Positions 54,121-64,000 of a stretch of DNA of 64,000 nt are shown in pieces (within the stretch, counting starts at the first letter, position 1; each line of letters starts with the position of its first letter). The notes under the pieces were generated by a model that was given only the letters and a program-made list of their open reading frames with translations, was not told where the DNA came from and made no database searches. Both the position numbers and the translations under genes were made by a program. Origin of the DNA: Sorex araneus (taxonomy: Eukaryota; Chordata; Mammalia; Eulipotyphla; Soricidae); NCBI RefSeq assembly GCF_027595985.1, contig NC_073307.1:43378594-43442593 (forward strand), written 5' to 3'.

Positions 54121-56197
54121 AATAATATAAAAAAAAGACAGGTGGGAAGTAAAATAAAGGAAGGATGCCAACTTGGAAACAAACAAACAAACAAAAAAAA
54201 CAAGTTAGACCTAAGCCAGAAGGCATTACCTAATTCCTATCTACTCTCACAGTAAGAGGGAGAGACAGGGCAGGATGATGTTTTATCTATAGTTATCAAT
54301 GTCTACTCCGAAACTACTCCAAATAATCCTCAAAATAGTCGGTATCTTCCATTTCCTGTTCTACAGCCATATGAGAGGTAGTAGTGAGAAAACCTTTAAT
54401 ATGCACTTACCCTTCTATTGTAGGGTTCTTTCACCTAGGTTTGCTCTTTCTGTCCATTGATGATTTTCTGGGTCTGTGGTGGCTCAGGGAAGAAACTAGA
54501 CAAGAAGTAGTAACATTTTCTTATGAAGGCTACCCGTGGCTTTTTGACTCTTTAGCCTGGTTTATTTGATAATATAATAGATCGTGTGATGTCCTTTCTG
54601 GCCACCTCTCTTATACCTACAAAAGCCATGTTCCATTAACCATTTTCTACAGCTCTCTTCAGATGAGATGACAGGCTGTGCTCTGGCCCTGCAATTCACT
54701 ATGATAATTTACCAATTTGCTTCTACTGAGTTAAGTAACACAATCTGGACTTTTATTTCTGGGTCTCGTAATTTCCATTGTTATTAGGTTACCTAGCTAG
54801 CTCTGTAACATTTCCTATCATCGGCCCTGGCCTTCAGAGGACAAGTACTAACAGAATTTCTAAATGATGCTGGTGTCTTTTTAAAGAATGCATTCCTTAT
54901 TGCATTAGTAAACAGAAATCTCTGGACCGTTTTCATTTTGCCTTACACAGTACATTTACCCTAGTATGCAAACCTCTGTGAAATTTTGTATTCTTCCTGT
55001 CCACCTCCTGTCATACTTCATTTAGATGGACCAAACAAAGAACCCTGGATTTTTTCCAAATTTCCAAGAACTACTCAAGCTCTGGCTAACACTGTTGCCT
55101 CACATCTGTCATATATCTGTCAATGTGAAATCTTTTCTCATTGTAGAAATGAGAAATACTTTTTAAAAAGTTCTCATATGAGAAATGTAAAACCACTTAT
55201 GTATGAGAAAGCTTTCCTTCACTCTCCTTCACTCAATCTGTGTTCCTTCCTCTTCGACCAAGAGCCCTCAGTAACCCAGTTCCTATGATTATTCTCTCAG
55301 CTCTGAACGTTTATTCTGGCAAGAATATGATGTAACTTCAGCAGGCCCAGCACTGCTCTGGCTCAATTAGGCTGTGTTCTGACCCTAGTTATGATTTGGT
55401 GATCAGAATGAGTGAAGCAAATCCTCAGATAGGTATATGTGCAAAAATGTCCTCATTCTCTTCAAGCAAGGGGATGGAAGGAAGAAGGAAACAGGCTACT
55501 TATGTAGGTTCATAGTCAAGACTTTTATGAGCATGACCATAGTCATCATCAACCCAAGTTTCAGGTTCCTTTCCAATCAAATCCTTTTCAATCAAGTCCC
55601 TGATCTTGGCTTAGCAGACAAGATGAAACTGGTATCAACTCCCCTACCAGCTCCTGGGTCTGATCCTTAGCTTTTTCAGTCTGTCATTCAACTACAAGAG
55701 ATCACTTTATAGTCTATCAAGAGGGCAGGCACCTGGCTTCTCATGCAATCTTTAGCTGATGAATACTGTCTTTGGCATGTCTCTAATACATTGATTGTTT
55801 TTACCAATATGGGATGTCTTTGGTATAGACTGTGAAGGTCCAAATAAAGTAGGAAAAGGCTGAGAGAGGAGTTAATGTTTAATGAAGATAAAAGAAAACA
55901 CGCAGCTACTCCCATGGGTGGAAATGGAGTTAGATGGCCTTTCAAGCTGTTCTACCTAAGGTAAGCAGGCTGGGCTTTTACAAGTAGGATATAGAATATC
56001 CTTGGAGAGGTGCCAAGACTTCAGAAGAAGCAACTGTCTACACTTGGTGATAATTCCCTGAGAGCAATTCAGCCAAGTCCTCTCAGACTCTAACATTACC
56101 AACAGGGGAGGGATCTGCCTCAGTTCAAAAAGATACATTTCAGAGCAACCACTAGAGGCACCAAAGTACTTCCTCCTTTGTCTTCCTCACAATCTGC
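54121..56197. other. Unclassified 2-kb stretch without young repeats
   Basis: A small AAAC run is at about 54,178-54,200. Nothing else is assignable. It may continue the old element of 51,061-53,399, with the CRp2 copy inserted between. Confidence 0.25.
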
Positions 56198-56198
56198 A

Positions 56199-56438
56199 CT
56201 GTAGCACTGTAGTCCCATTGTTCATCAATTTGCTCGAGGAGGCACCAGTAATGTCTCCATTGTGAGACTTGCTGTTACTGTTTCTGGCATATCGAATACA
56301 CCATGGGTAGCTTGCCAGCCTCTGTCATGCGGGCTGGATATTCTCAGTAGCTTGCCGGGCTCTCCGAGAGGGACAGAGGAATCGAACCAGGGTTGGCTGC
56401 ATGCAAGGCAAACACCCTACCCGCTGTGCTATCAATCC
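56199..56438 (-). mobile_element. Long-form tRNA-SINE
   Basis: Antisense head ATAGCACAGCGGGTAGGGTG, B box GGTTCGATTCC, 3' end CTACAGTGCTACAGTGCAG (plus-strand 56,198-56,215) and no poly(A). Confidence 0.92.
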
Positions 56439-56857
56439 TATGTATATATATTTTTATATCCCACAAATGAATAGCATCTATATTTCAGTCTGTAAAAGTA
56501 ACACTAAACTTACAGTTCCATAAAACTAACTTCTCTAACTATATACAATCCACGCAAAGAACTTAATATTACCAGTATGAAGGATGGAAAATTTAGTTGT
56601 GAAGAAGGAAGGCGAATCCTTTTGTTTATAGTTATATACAGTCAAGTTTTTTAAAAGTACTATGAAATAGTTCCCTTCTGGGTGATCATGCTACCCATTC
56701 TTTGTAGAGGTCAATTTAGTTGTTTTGCTTCCCATTTTTAGGGATTATTTTTCAAACTCGCTTTTGATTACCAACAAAGCATATTTCAAGAAGATTACCA
56801 TCTATTCCCAATCCCTTTCCCTGAATTCTCCTTCTCACTATTAATGAAAAAAACAAA
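56439..56857. other. Unique-looking AT-rich stretch
   Basis: No assignable feature. Confidence 0.35.
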
Positions 56858-57110
56858 CAAACCTGGGATGGAAGAGATAGGTCAGGAGTCAGGAGCAAAT
56901 TCCTTGTAAGCACAAGGACCTGAGTTCAATCCCACAAAAGCACTGACCCCAAAGCACTGCCAGGTGTGGCCTTAGTGGTCCTCAAACATTGCTGGACCCA
57001 AGCAGTGCTGCATTCCCACGTCCGAGCACTGAACCTAGCCACCCTGGTTGGCCAAGTATTGCAAGGAAGTACCACCCAGACACCCTGAGTACTGCACGGG
57101 GGTCCTAGAG
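56858..57110 (+). mobile_element. Longer old tRNA-SINE
   Basis: GGGATGGAAGAGATAGGTCA head, GAGTTCAATCCC B box, CACTGCCAGGTGTGGCC body, then extra sequence to GGGGGTCCTAG. Confidence 0.65.
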
Positions 57111-57156
57111 AAAAAGTTTCAAAGAATAAAAAACTGAAAGGTGAAAAATAACACCT

Positions 57157-57318
57157 TGTGGCTGGGGAGGTAGTTCAATGGACTGGAGCACTTGCTTTAC
57201 ATGCCAGAGTCCTTGATTTAACCACTGGCACTGCATGGTCCCCTTGCGCATTGCTGGGAGTAGCGTCTGAGCACTGCCAGGTGTGATCCAAAAACAAACA
57301 TACAAACAAAAAACAAAC
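57157..57318 (+). mobile_element. Short-form tRNA-SINE, diverged
   Basis: GGCTGGGGAGGTAGTTCAAT head, CATGGTCCCCTTGCGCATTG, CTGCCAGGTGTGATCC then AAAC-rich tail. Confidence 0.75.
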
Positions 57319-57320
57319 CA

Positions 57321-57862
57321 TCTCTCTTCATACCCTTTTCTTCCTCTTACTCTCTTTCTTAGATAATTATTAGCACAGGATGGGTTATGAAATGCTCAGA
57401 TCTGATCAAACATGCTTGGTATTTCTGTGACAGTATTTTTGGATGAGATTAACATTTAAATCAGTAAACTGAGTAAAGCAAATTTCACTTCCTAGTGTGG
57501 ATAGGCTTCACTCAATCAAGTGAAGGTCGGAATAGAATATAAAGGCTGACTTTTGTCCATGTAAGAGAATTTCTGCTGCTTAATTGAATTTGAAAGCAGA
57601 TATGAACTCTTTCCTGCTTTTAGACTTGAAGTGAAACTGGCTTACCTTCAGTCTTAAGTTAGATACCTTCAAATTGGAACTACACCAGTGATTATGCTTG
57701 GTTTTCAAGCCTTCAGTCTTAGATCAGACCTTCAACTTTGGATCTCCTAAAATGTCAGCTGACTCCCCCTGAATGTCTTGTGAACTTTAGGTACCCATAA
57801 TCATATGAGCCAATTTTTAAAACAAATCTGATCTCTTAATTTCTTTCTGTCTTCCCCTCTAT

Positions 57863-57895
<33 letters not shown>

Positions 57896-58214
57896 ACTGT
57901 ACACAAAGCTTAGCGTAGAGCCCCTTTATATGTAAAAGTTATGTTTTAAGATCTCCAGTGTTTCTAATGACACCATGGATCAATAATGAACATTACATAT
58001 AGTTTCTTAAATTTTCATTACATACCTATGATAGATTTTAATGATAAATAAGACACATTAAGAGAGTAACAAAAGTAGTAATAAAACAATTATAACAATA
58101 CTCAGTAGTAAGAGTTGTGTGAATGTGATTTTTCTCGTTTGCAAAATAACTTTTAGCAAATCCTGAATATTAAGAATGAAAGTACAAATTAAATAAATCA
58201 ACATTAACAGATGA
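57321..58214. other. Unique AT-rich stretch with an (AC)n
   Basis: (AC)n at about 57,862-57,895 with one A interruption. No gene signal. Confidence 0.45.
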
Positions 58215-58800
58215 TTAACAGTTATAAAATATACTTTTATTTACTTTGTTGAATCAGAGGATCATAAAAAAAAAATTATTGCTAAAGTATGTATCAGGCA
58301 AACAGAAAGGTGCTTTTGAAGTCCAGTTACCTTGGAGTTTATTTCAACTAAGAGAAAAAGGTCATGTTTTCATGCAATACATACTTGGTTCTTTAACAAT
58401 TGTGACAAGTAACAGAAAGAAATAAGGAATGCTGCACTTGTGATCCATACAAAACACCAAACATTTTGGGTTGTACATAATTTAAAGAAATGTCTCAAAC
58501 ACTTTTTGAAATACTGTGGTAGCCAATACATAGAGGCATGCCTTAGGTGGGCACAGGAATGAAGTTTAGAAAGAAAAGAAAAATCACACCAAAACTACTC
58601 AATTTCTTTAAAATCACTGAGCAAGAAAAGCAACATTGAACTTCCATACTGATTTAAACAACTTCTATACAGTACCTTGACTTAAATCCAAGAGCAAAAG
58701 TTAAGACTCTCCTCTCCTCTATTTTTGGTAAACAACTGCATGGTAAACTTAGATGACTTGTCCCCCCTGGATTTTACCTGGGAGTGGCCTTTTTAATTTT
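58215..58800 (-). other. Putative 3' UTR of the minus-strand gene
   Basis: Follows the stop codon at 58,801-58,803. Minus-strand AATAAA hexamers are at 58,338-58,343 and 58,236-58,241, the latter followed by TGTTAATGTTGATTT, a GU-rich downstream element. Repeat-free. The length of about 560-590 nt is inferred. Confidence 0.45.
58236..58241 (-). terminator. Candidate poly(A) signal AATAAA
   Basis: TTTATT on the plus strand, AATAAA in gene sense. A U/GU-rich stretch lies 15-35 bases downstream. A second hexamer is at 58,338-58,343. Either could serve the terminal exon at 58,801-58,929. Confidence 0.45.
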
Positions 58801-58929
58801 TTATTTAAAAGAGGGCAGGTTTGGCACTTTAATACTGATGTCACCAATGTTAATATTTCTTGGGATCTCAGGAAGATTCATATTCTTTACAGCTGATACA
58901 GCACGGGCTGGAGCTCCTGCTAAGCCAGC
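58801..58929 (-). CDS. Terminal coding exon of an unidentified gene
   Basis: Read on the minus strand, a strong 3' splice acceptor (TTTTCTTTTTCTTTATTTGC then TTCTGTATACAG) at 58,930-58,960 precedes an open frame of 42 codons and a TAA stop. The peptide starts AGLAGAPARAVSAVKNM, contains NLPEIPRNINIGDISI and ends VPNLPSFK. The other two frames contain stops, so the phase is 0 at the acceptor. Composition (Pro/Ile/Asn-rich, no repeats, no transposon similarity) looks like a conserved C-terminal tail, not chance sequence. AATAAA signals lie about 460 and 560 bases downstream. I do not recognise the family. The first exons would lie to the right, most beyond this window. A processed or noise origin is possible but the pyrimidine tract argues for a real intron. 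Confidence 0.55.
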   Translation of the reverse strand, partial: AGLAGAPARAVSAVKNMNLPEIPRNINIGDISIKVPNLPSFK

Positions 58930-59674
58930 CTGTATACAGAAGCAAATAAAGAAAAAGAAAATGTACAACTCAGGTGTAGATCATCAAAAACTCTTAAAAT
59001 GGAGGTCATAGATAAAAGATTTTCAAATAACAAGCTTAGAGACCAGATGGTAGTTTGAATTGGTATGGGATGGTTACTTTGATCTATAGAGAAAACAGTT
59101 GACACATTAAAAAAAATACAGTGAATACATGCAATGATAACAATGTAAAGATTTCAATACAAATTAAGCTATACTGCCTGAGCTATTACAAGCAATATTC
59201 AAATGACAAATGATTTATCTTCTCCTATATCTGACTCAACTAACTTATTATAGAACCAAAAAAAATTAGATTCCATAACATAACAATCACAATAGATTTT
59301 GGGGGGGTGTTTTGCTTCTAAAATGACATTCATTTTTAGGGCAGGGACATAGACCATTCACAGAGTGCATGCATAAGGCTTTGGGGTGGATCTCTGCTTT
59401 CAGTAACAGAACAAAACATTAATATCAATGTGTGCTATGAAATAAAAACTGAAAGTAATAAATCAGTTATGCTTGTTTGCTTTCTCGATGGTTAAGAAAT
59501 TAAATATTTTAAAATAATGGAAAAATTTTTATTAGGTTGGAAGCTGTCTTAAAAATTTTTCTAGCAGAAAAGTTTTTAAAATCATGTTCCATTTTAAAAT
59601 AAAACCTTAAATAGAAAATATTTTTTCATATAAGGACCCAAAAACGTGTCTGGTTTATAGTATACAAAATTAAG

Positions 59675-59849
59675 GGGCTGAAGATAGTAGAGTGGGTAGG
59701 GCACTTGCCTTGCACATAACCAACCTGAATTCAATACCCGGCACCCACATATGGTCTCCTGAGACTTGTCAGGCATGGTATCTGAGTGCAGAGCCAGTAG
59801 CAGCCCCTGAGCACTGCCAGGTGTGGCCCCAAACAAAAGAAACACCAAT
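59675..59849 (+). mobile_element. Short-form tRNA-SINE
   Basis: GGGGCTGAAGATAGTAGAGT head, CCAGGTGTGGCCCCAAAC end. Probable TSD TATACAAAATT on both sides (about 59,661 and 59,850). Confidence 0.88.
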
Positions 59850-59875
59850 ATACAAAATTTAAAACTAGCAGATAA

Positions 59876-60181
59876 CTAAGAAAATGATGGTTAGAGGAAT
59901 TGGTCAGGACTGGAGATGTGTACTGAAAATAGATAAAGGACCAAACATGATAATCTCTCAGTATCTGCATGACAAACCATAATGCCCAAAAATAGAGAAA
60001 GAGTATGGGGAATATTGTCTGCCATGGAAGCAGGGGGAGGTGGGAAAGGTGGGGATATACTGGTGATGTTGGTAGTAAGGAATGTGCACTGGTGGAGGGA
60101 AGGGTGTTTGATCATTGTGTGATTGTAACTCAGACATGAAAGCTTGTAACTGTATCTCACAGTGAATCAATAAGATTAAAA
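59876..60181 (+). mobile_element. L1 3' end with 15-bp TSD
   Basis: Only 3' UTR sequence (GATGGTTAGAGGAATTGGTC ... CACAGTGAATCAATAAGATT). TSD AAAACTAGCAGATAA is at 59,861-59,875 and 60,182-60,196. Confidence 0.92.
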
Positions 60182-60419
60182 AAAACTAGCAGATAATATG
60201 CAGCAGATAGTATATGTAAATAAAATTATGAAATTTTATAAGTAATATTCATACACAATATTTGACTTTTGTCTTAGAAAAATTTATAATTTGTGAAATA
60301 ATTTTGAAAAAATATGCTTTGCAATTAAAATGCATAATATAATTTTTATCAAATAGCTGTATCTACAGTTTCCATATTTTTGGGTTTAGTTTATATAAAG
60401 TTATATTTTATCAATTTGG

Positions 60420-60577
60420 GGGTTTTACTTTGGGGGGGCACACCTGGAGATACTCAGGGATTATACCTGGCTATGCATCAGGAGAGCATAGGGGATACCA
60501 AGGATCAAACCCATTCAGCATGTGCAAGGCAAGCGTACTACCCACTTTACTATCTATCTCTCCAGTCTTCAATTTTT
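60420..60577 (-). mobile_element. Short-form tRNA-SINE, diverged
   Basis: GGGCACACCTGGAGATACTC tail side, GACTGGAGAGATAGATAGTA head side in antisense. Confidence 0.8.
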
Positions 60578-62491
60578 ACTCAGGCTACATTAATAATATG
60601 AGTTTCAGTGGTATACATCACCTGGTATCAAAAAAAATAGGCAACTGAATAACAACAACAAAAAAACCCAAGTCTTTCATTCTGCTTACATGAAACAATA
60701 TTTGTGTAATTAGAAAAGGCAGTTGTAAATTTCATTTTGTAACTTTAGGGCTTTTTTCACCTCACATAAGTCTGTTTTGTTAATTCAAAAATAAAATAAA
60801 GCTGTTTGCTACCTGAAAAAAATCTTGACAGATACAAAGTTGGCCAATAAACCAATAAACCATTTTGCTGAATAAGGATACAAATATTGTTAAGCAATAA
60901 AATTAAAATCATGGATTGTCAATTTATAACTGGAAATAATAGAAAAATCAATAAAACAGTATTAATAATTAATATGGTCCACACAGGCAATGAAAAAAGC
61001 TGATATGGATGAAAAATTCCATACCCAATTAAAGAATGAATGGGCAGGATAATTTACTTTTTACAACTTAGTGGAAATTGGGTATTTTGGTGTATAACTA
61101 AAAGTTTGCTTTTTTCCATATTTATACCTACCTGAAGCAATGCATGTTTTACTATACCCTACTTCCCTCCCACTGCACAAAAGATGTTGGATAAAAAAAT
61201 GAGTATTATTATGGTTACATGATTCTTATTCAAAAGGTTTTTTAAATTGATCATGTCAAGTTCAATGTTTAGCTACCAAAATAAAGAAACTTAAGTTTAA
61301 GAATCAAAGAACCCAGTTCAAAGAGTTTCACCATCTTCTACCACCTTCCTTTTACCAGTTCAGTGGTATACATCAGGAAGTATGATGTCTGGCAAGGGAA
61401 CAGATTTTATTTTACATTACAGATTTTCCTTGAACTGGCTTCATTTTCCTGGTAGCTGGACTTTGCAATTTTTCAAATTAAAAAAGGATTTGACACTATT
61501 TAACTTTGAAATTTATATAATGGTACAAATAATAGCTCATGAATTATTAAAGAATTTAAGAAAACAACACAAAAGACTGTGTGTGAGCGCAAAAGAGAAT
61601 TTTCAAAGAGAACTACTAGATGCTACATTTGCATTTAGTAAAAAGCATATAGTAAAAAGTTTTCAGTATTAAATATCAAAAAGCATAATATTTCCTCATA
61701 ATATTCTATACCATAAATGGTTATACTGAACTGAAGCAAAGAAAATTAAAATAAAAATACATCTTGTTGTTTTCATTAGATTAAGTTGTTTCTTTATGAT
61801 CAAAGATGGCGTCAACTATTTGCTGCTAACAAGAATACACAGTCAATATAGCAATTGATTTAAGTAGCATAAATGTGCCAAGTTCTTATGTAAAACCAAA
61901 AAAAAGTTTCTAAGTACCACAAACTACAAATCTAAACATAAGCAGCAAGCCATAGACATGCAAGGGATGTTTAGAACACGCAAATGAATTAAGAGAATCA
62001 AATTATTTCTCAAGCATGTTCAATACTTTTGTGTAGTATGTCATGAACTGAAATGGTAGGAAAAGTAAAACCTGTAATTTGTTCTTCCAGTAAGTTTCAA
62101 GTAGGTAAAATTATTAAAAATCATATTCTGAAGAATATAAAATGTGAAAAAAATATGAAGACCGTTGATCAGTAATCTGATATTTAAATGAGCTGCCAAT
62201 ATTCATATAAAAATCAGGGTATTAAAAAAAAAACTTCATGATTCTCAGGTAGCCAACTCTAGAATTGCTATAAAACAAACTATTTTCAGACAAACTGAAG
62301 TCTGAAACATTTTTTAAGGAATAAAATGATAGGGAAGCAATTTGCCATTAGGAAATCAATGTCAAGAGAGAAATATAAAGTAATTTTCATCTTGGTTAAG
62401 ATTCCTTTTCAGTTAAAGATACTCAAAACAACAAGGTAAACTTTTACTAACATAATCTTAAGAACTAAAATAAACACAAATTAAGTTTTAC

Positions 62492-62536
62492 CTGACTTCT
62501 TAGTAGTTTGGACAAATTAAAACATAAAAGATATTT
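62492..62536 (-). CDS. Candidate short internal exon B (15 codons)
   Basis: On the minus strand a T-rich acceptor (TATATCTTTATTATGTTGTA then CGTCAG) precedes 45 nt that are open only in frame 0 (KYLLCFNLSKLLRSQ) and end at donor CAG|GTAAAAC. Phase 0 in and out fits the terminal exon at 58,801-58,929. Very short, unsupported by similarity; chance occurrence is a real possibility. Confidence 0.3.
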
Positions 62537-63221
62537 CTGACGTACAACATAATAAAGATATAATATTACACAGTTGACACAGAGCAGAAGAAAAAAAAAA
62601 AGAATGAAACCCTACTAGAGAAATAACTTGTTTCCATCTATGTTATTATACCCGAGCACCACTATAGCAGGAAAACTGCGGCAACTCCACTAACAAAAAC
62701 AAATATATGAATCCAAAGCAGCTAAGAATATGTATTAGATGAAAGAATGAAGTACAATATATAAAAAAATGGTCATGTTTTCTCTCCCATGAGATTAAAT
62801 AAATTAACAGAATTAAGAGAAAGAAAACAAAATGAAGTCTGCAGTATACCAAAATGAGGCCAAACAGATAAAAGACTTATACAGACATACTCTCAGAAAT
62901 TTCAAGCACTTGAATCACGAAGATAGTAATGGATGGATATGATTTGTTTTTGATTTTGTTTTTAAATTGCCAGACCCAAAAATAAACAAAATATGTGCAA
63001 GCAAAACTAAAAAAGCAGCATTATTAAAATGTATTTCAAAGAATCTGAAGATTCCCTTTTCCTCATGCAATTAACTTTTTTAAAAGGAAAAGGAAAGAAT
63101 CTAAATATCTCATCTAAGACATAAAATACCACCTTACCATCTTAAAGCATTTTTTCAAGCTTCAATTACAGCATAATAAGATGGTAGTTGGAATAATTTA
63201 TACGTTTACTAAAGCCTTTAC

Positions 63222-63268
63222 CCACTCTTCCTGCTGGAAGTTGCTATATGCACATTCATAATTTTGAC
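63222..63268 (-). CDS. Candidate short internal exon A (47 nt)
   Basis: On the minus strand a strong polypyrimidine acceptor (TTGATGTTCTTTCACTTTGC then TGTCAG) precedes 47 nt whose frame 2 reads QNYECAYSNFQQEEW and ends with donor TGG|GTAAAGG. The exit phase is 0, compatible with exon B. The frame stays open for seven more codons past the donor before a stop. No family was recognised. Confidence 0.33.
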
Positions 63269-64000
63269 CTGACAGCAAAGTGAAAGAACATCAACATTAA
63301 TAAACACAGCATTAAATGGTTTCAGACTCAAAACTGTTAACAAAATAATGGCAGATTTTGAAAGCATGTTTTGAGCAAAATAGAAAATGTCACTTTAATT
63401 TCTGACTGAAATAGAGTAAATGAATATGGGTACCTATCTCAGGCTTATTCTTTGTTTTAAAAGGCAGTACATTAATACTGCAAATAAAATGAAAAAATAT
63501 GAACTGCAATGACAACTTGGTATTTCATTAAATTTTTAAATCAAAGTTATAATGTTTAAAATTTTAACATCTACCAAATTACTAATCATTTTTGTGCAGC
63601 ATTCAGTTATAATTTTAATTTTGAGTAACACAGGGCTACCTGTGTGAAATAAGCAGAGCCAAGTAACGGCATTATCCAAATGAACATGATTAGTTTTCAT
63701 CATTACAAACAACTTTAGGGGATCCTATTATAACTCTGCAGAAAGGAATAATAATGTGCATATCAAGGTAAAGGGGCAGAACCAACTTACAACCTAACTT
63801 TTAACATCTTTATCTTATGGGTGATTTTTTTTTAATTTTCTACTCTACTCTTTGAAAAATAGATTCTTGATTTTTCAATTTCCAAAAAAGCTAATTAATA
63901 GTTCCACTAATAGAACTAGTTAAGAGACCCAAACTGTTGATGGTTTTTTGCTAAAAAATAGCAGTCTAGTATGATACAGTAGAGACTGGCTAAGTGGGAT

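Larger units (their letters stand above)
58930..64000 (-). other. Putative introns of the minus-strand gene; SINE-poor beyond 60.6 kb
   Basis: AT-rich sequence. It holds one SINE, one L1 tail and one SINE between 59.6 and 60.6 kb, and then about 3.4 kb without any young repeat. The two candidate exons at 62.5 and 63.2 kb fall here. Plus-strand open frames such as 61,382-61,672 lack protein character. Confidence 0.4.

Noticed and set aside
54986..55288. 100-codon plus-strand frame
   Set aside because: Located in old unclassified sequence, no splice sites or recognisable domain.
14679..56438. Functional tRNA genes suggested by perfect A and B boxes
   Set aside because: All lie in SINE heads; none folds as a complete 72-base cloverleaf with a terminator.
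61132..61172. Possible 41-nt minus-strand exon (acceptor ...TTTTGTGCAG, donor CAG|GTAGGT)
   Set aside because: Good splice consensus, but its only open frame needs phases incompatible with the exons on either side. Kept only as a note.
61382..61672. 96-codon plus-strand frame
   Set aside because: AT-rich, Lys/Phe/Leu-biased, on the strand opposite the exon evidence, with no recognisable motif.
62646..62852. 68-codon hydrophobic minus-strand frame
   Set aside because: Leu/Phe/Ile richness follows from AT bias; no splice context.

Overview
The window is mammalian nuclear DNA with no bacterial-style gene content. It is packed with tRNA-derived SINEs, 5'-truncated L1 tails and microsatellites, together with old pan-mammalian repeats (MIR, L2). 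The commonest SINE has a head with perfect RNA polymerase III boxes (A box TAGCACAGCGGG, B box GGTTCGATTCC) and a body that ends either in TGTGACCC plus poly(A) or in a CAGTGCTAC/GACAGT tail. I associate this SINE from memory with shrews (Soricidae, probably Sorex). That species call is an inference; 'mammal' is secure.

From about 0.3 to 57.3 kb the window is intergenic or intronic accessory DNA. There are roughly 45 SINE copies or fragments in two main forms. Short form: tRNA head, about 170 bp, A-rich tail. Long form: same head, about 245 bp, no poly(A). More than ten L1 3' ends are present, many with clear 10-17 bp target-site duplications (TSDs). One L1 carries a 5' inversion (26.4-27.7 kb), two L1s landed on the same target (28.2-29.5 kb), and one old L1 of about 3.5 kb (47.6-51.1 kb) holds six nested insertions.

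Two composite retroposon families stand out; the labels are mine. CRp1 has two complete copies of about 1.2 kb (10,278-11,491 and 40,012-41,177) with the same 5' end, the same A-rich 3' end and 14-17 bp TSDs. Related modular copies lie at 6.3-7.3, 10.1-11.9 and 38.2-39.3 kb. CRp2 (21,887-22,403; 49,332-50,008; 53,400-54,120) joins a GC-rich 5' domain to an L1-type 3' end.

The right end (about 58.2-64 kb) is different: AT-rich and free of young repeats beyond 60.6 kb. It contains the one protein-coding signal I can support, a minus-strand terminal exon (58,801-58,929) with a strong splice acceptor, a 42-residue open frame to a stop, and downstream poly(A) signals. Two short minus-strand candidate exons upstream of it (62,492-62,536 and 63,222-63,268) are compatible in phase. 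I could not name the protein. Most of the gene would lie beyond the right edge of the window.

Other structure includes a perfect 37-bp inverted repeat at 2.0/2.6 kb, several hairpins, a 380-bp AAGG tract grown from a SINE tail, and long unclassified stretches (51.1-53.4 and 54.1-56.2 kb) that may be a fossil LTR retroelement. No functional tRNA, rRNA, CRISPR array or complete coding gene was found.
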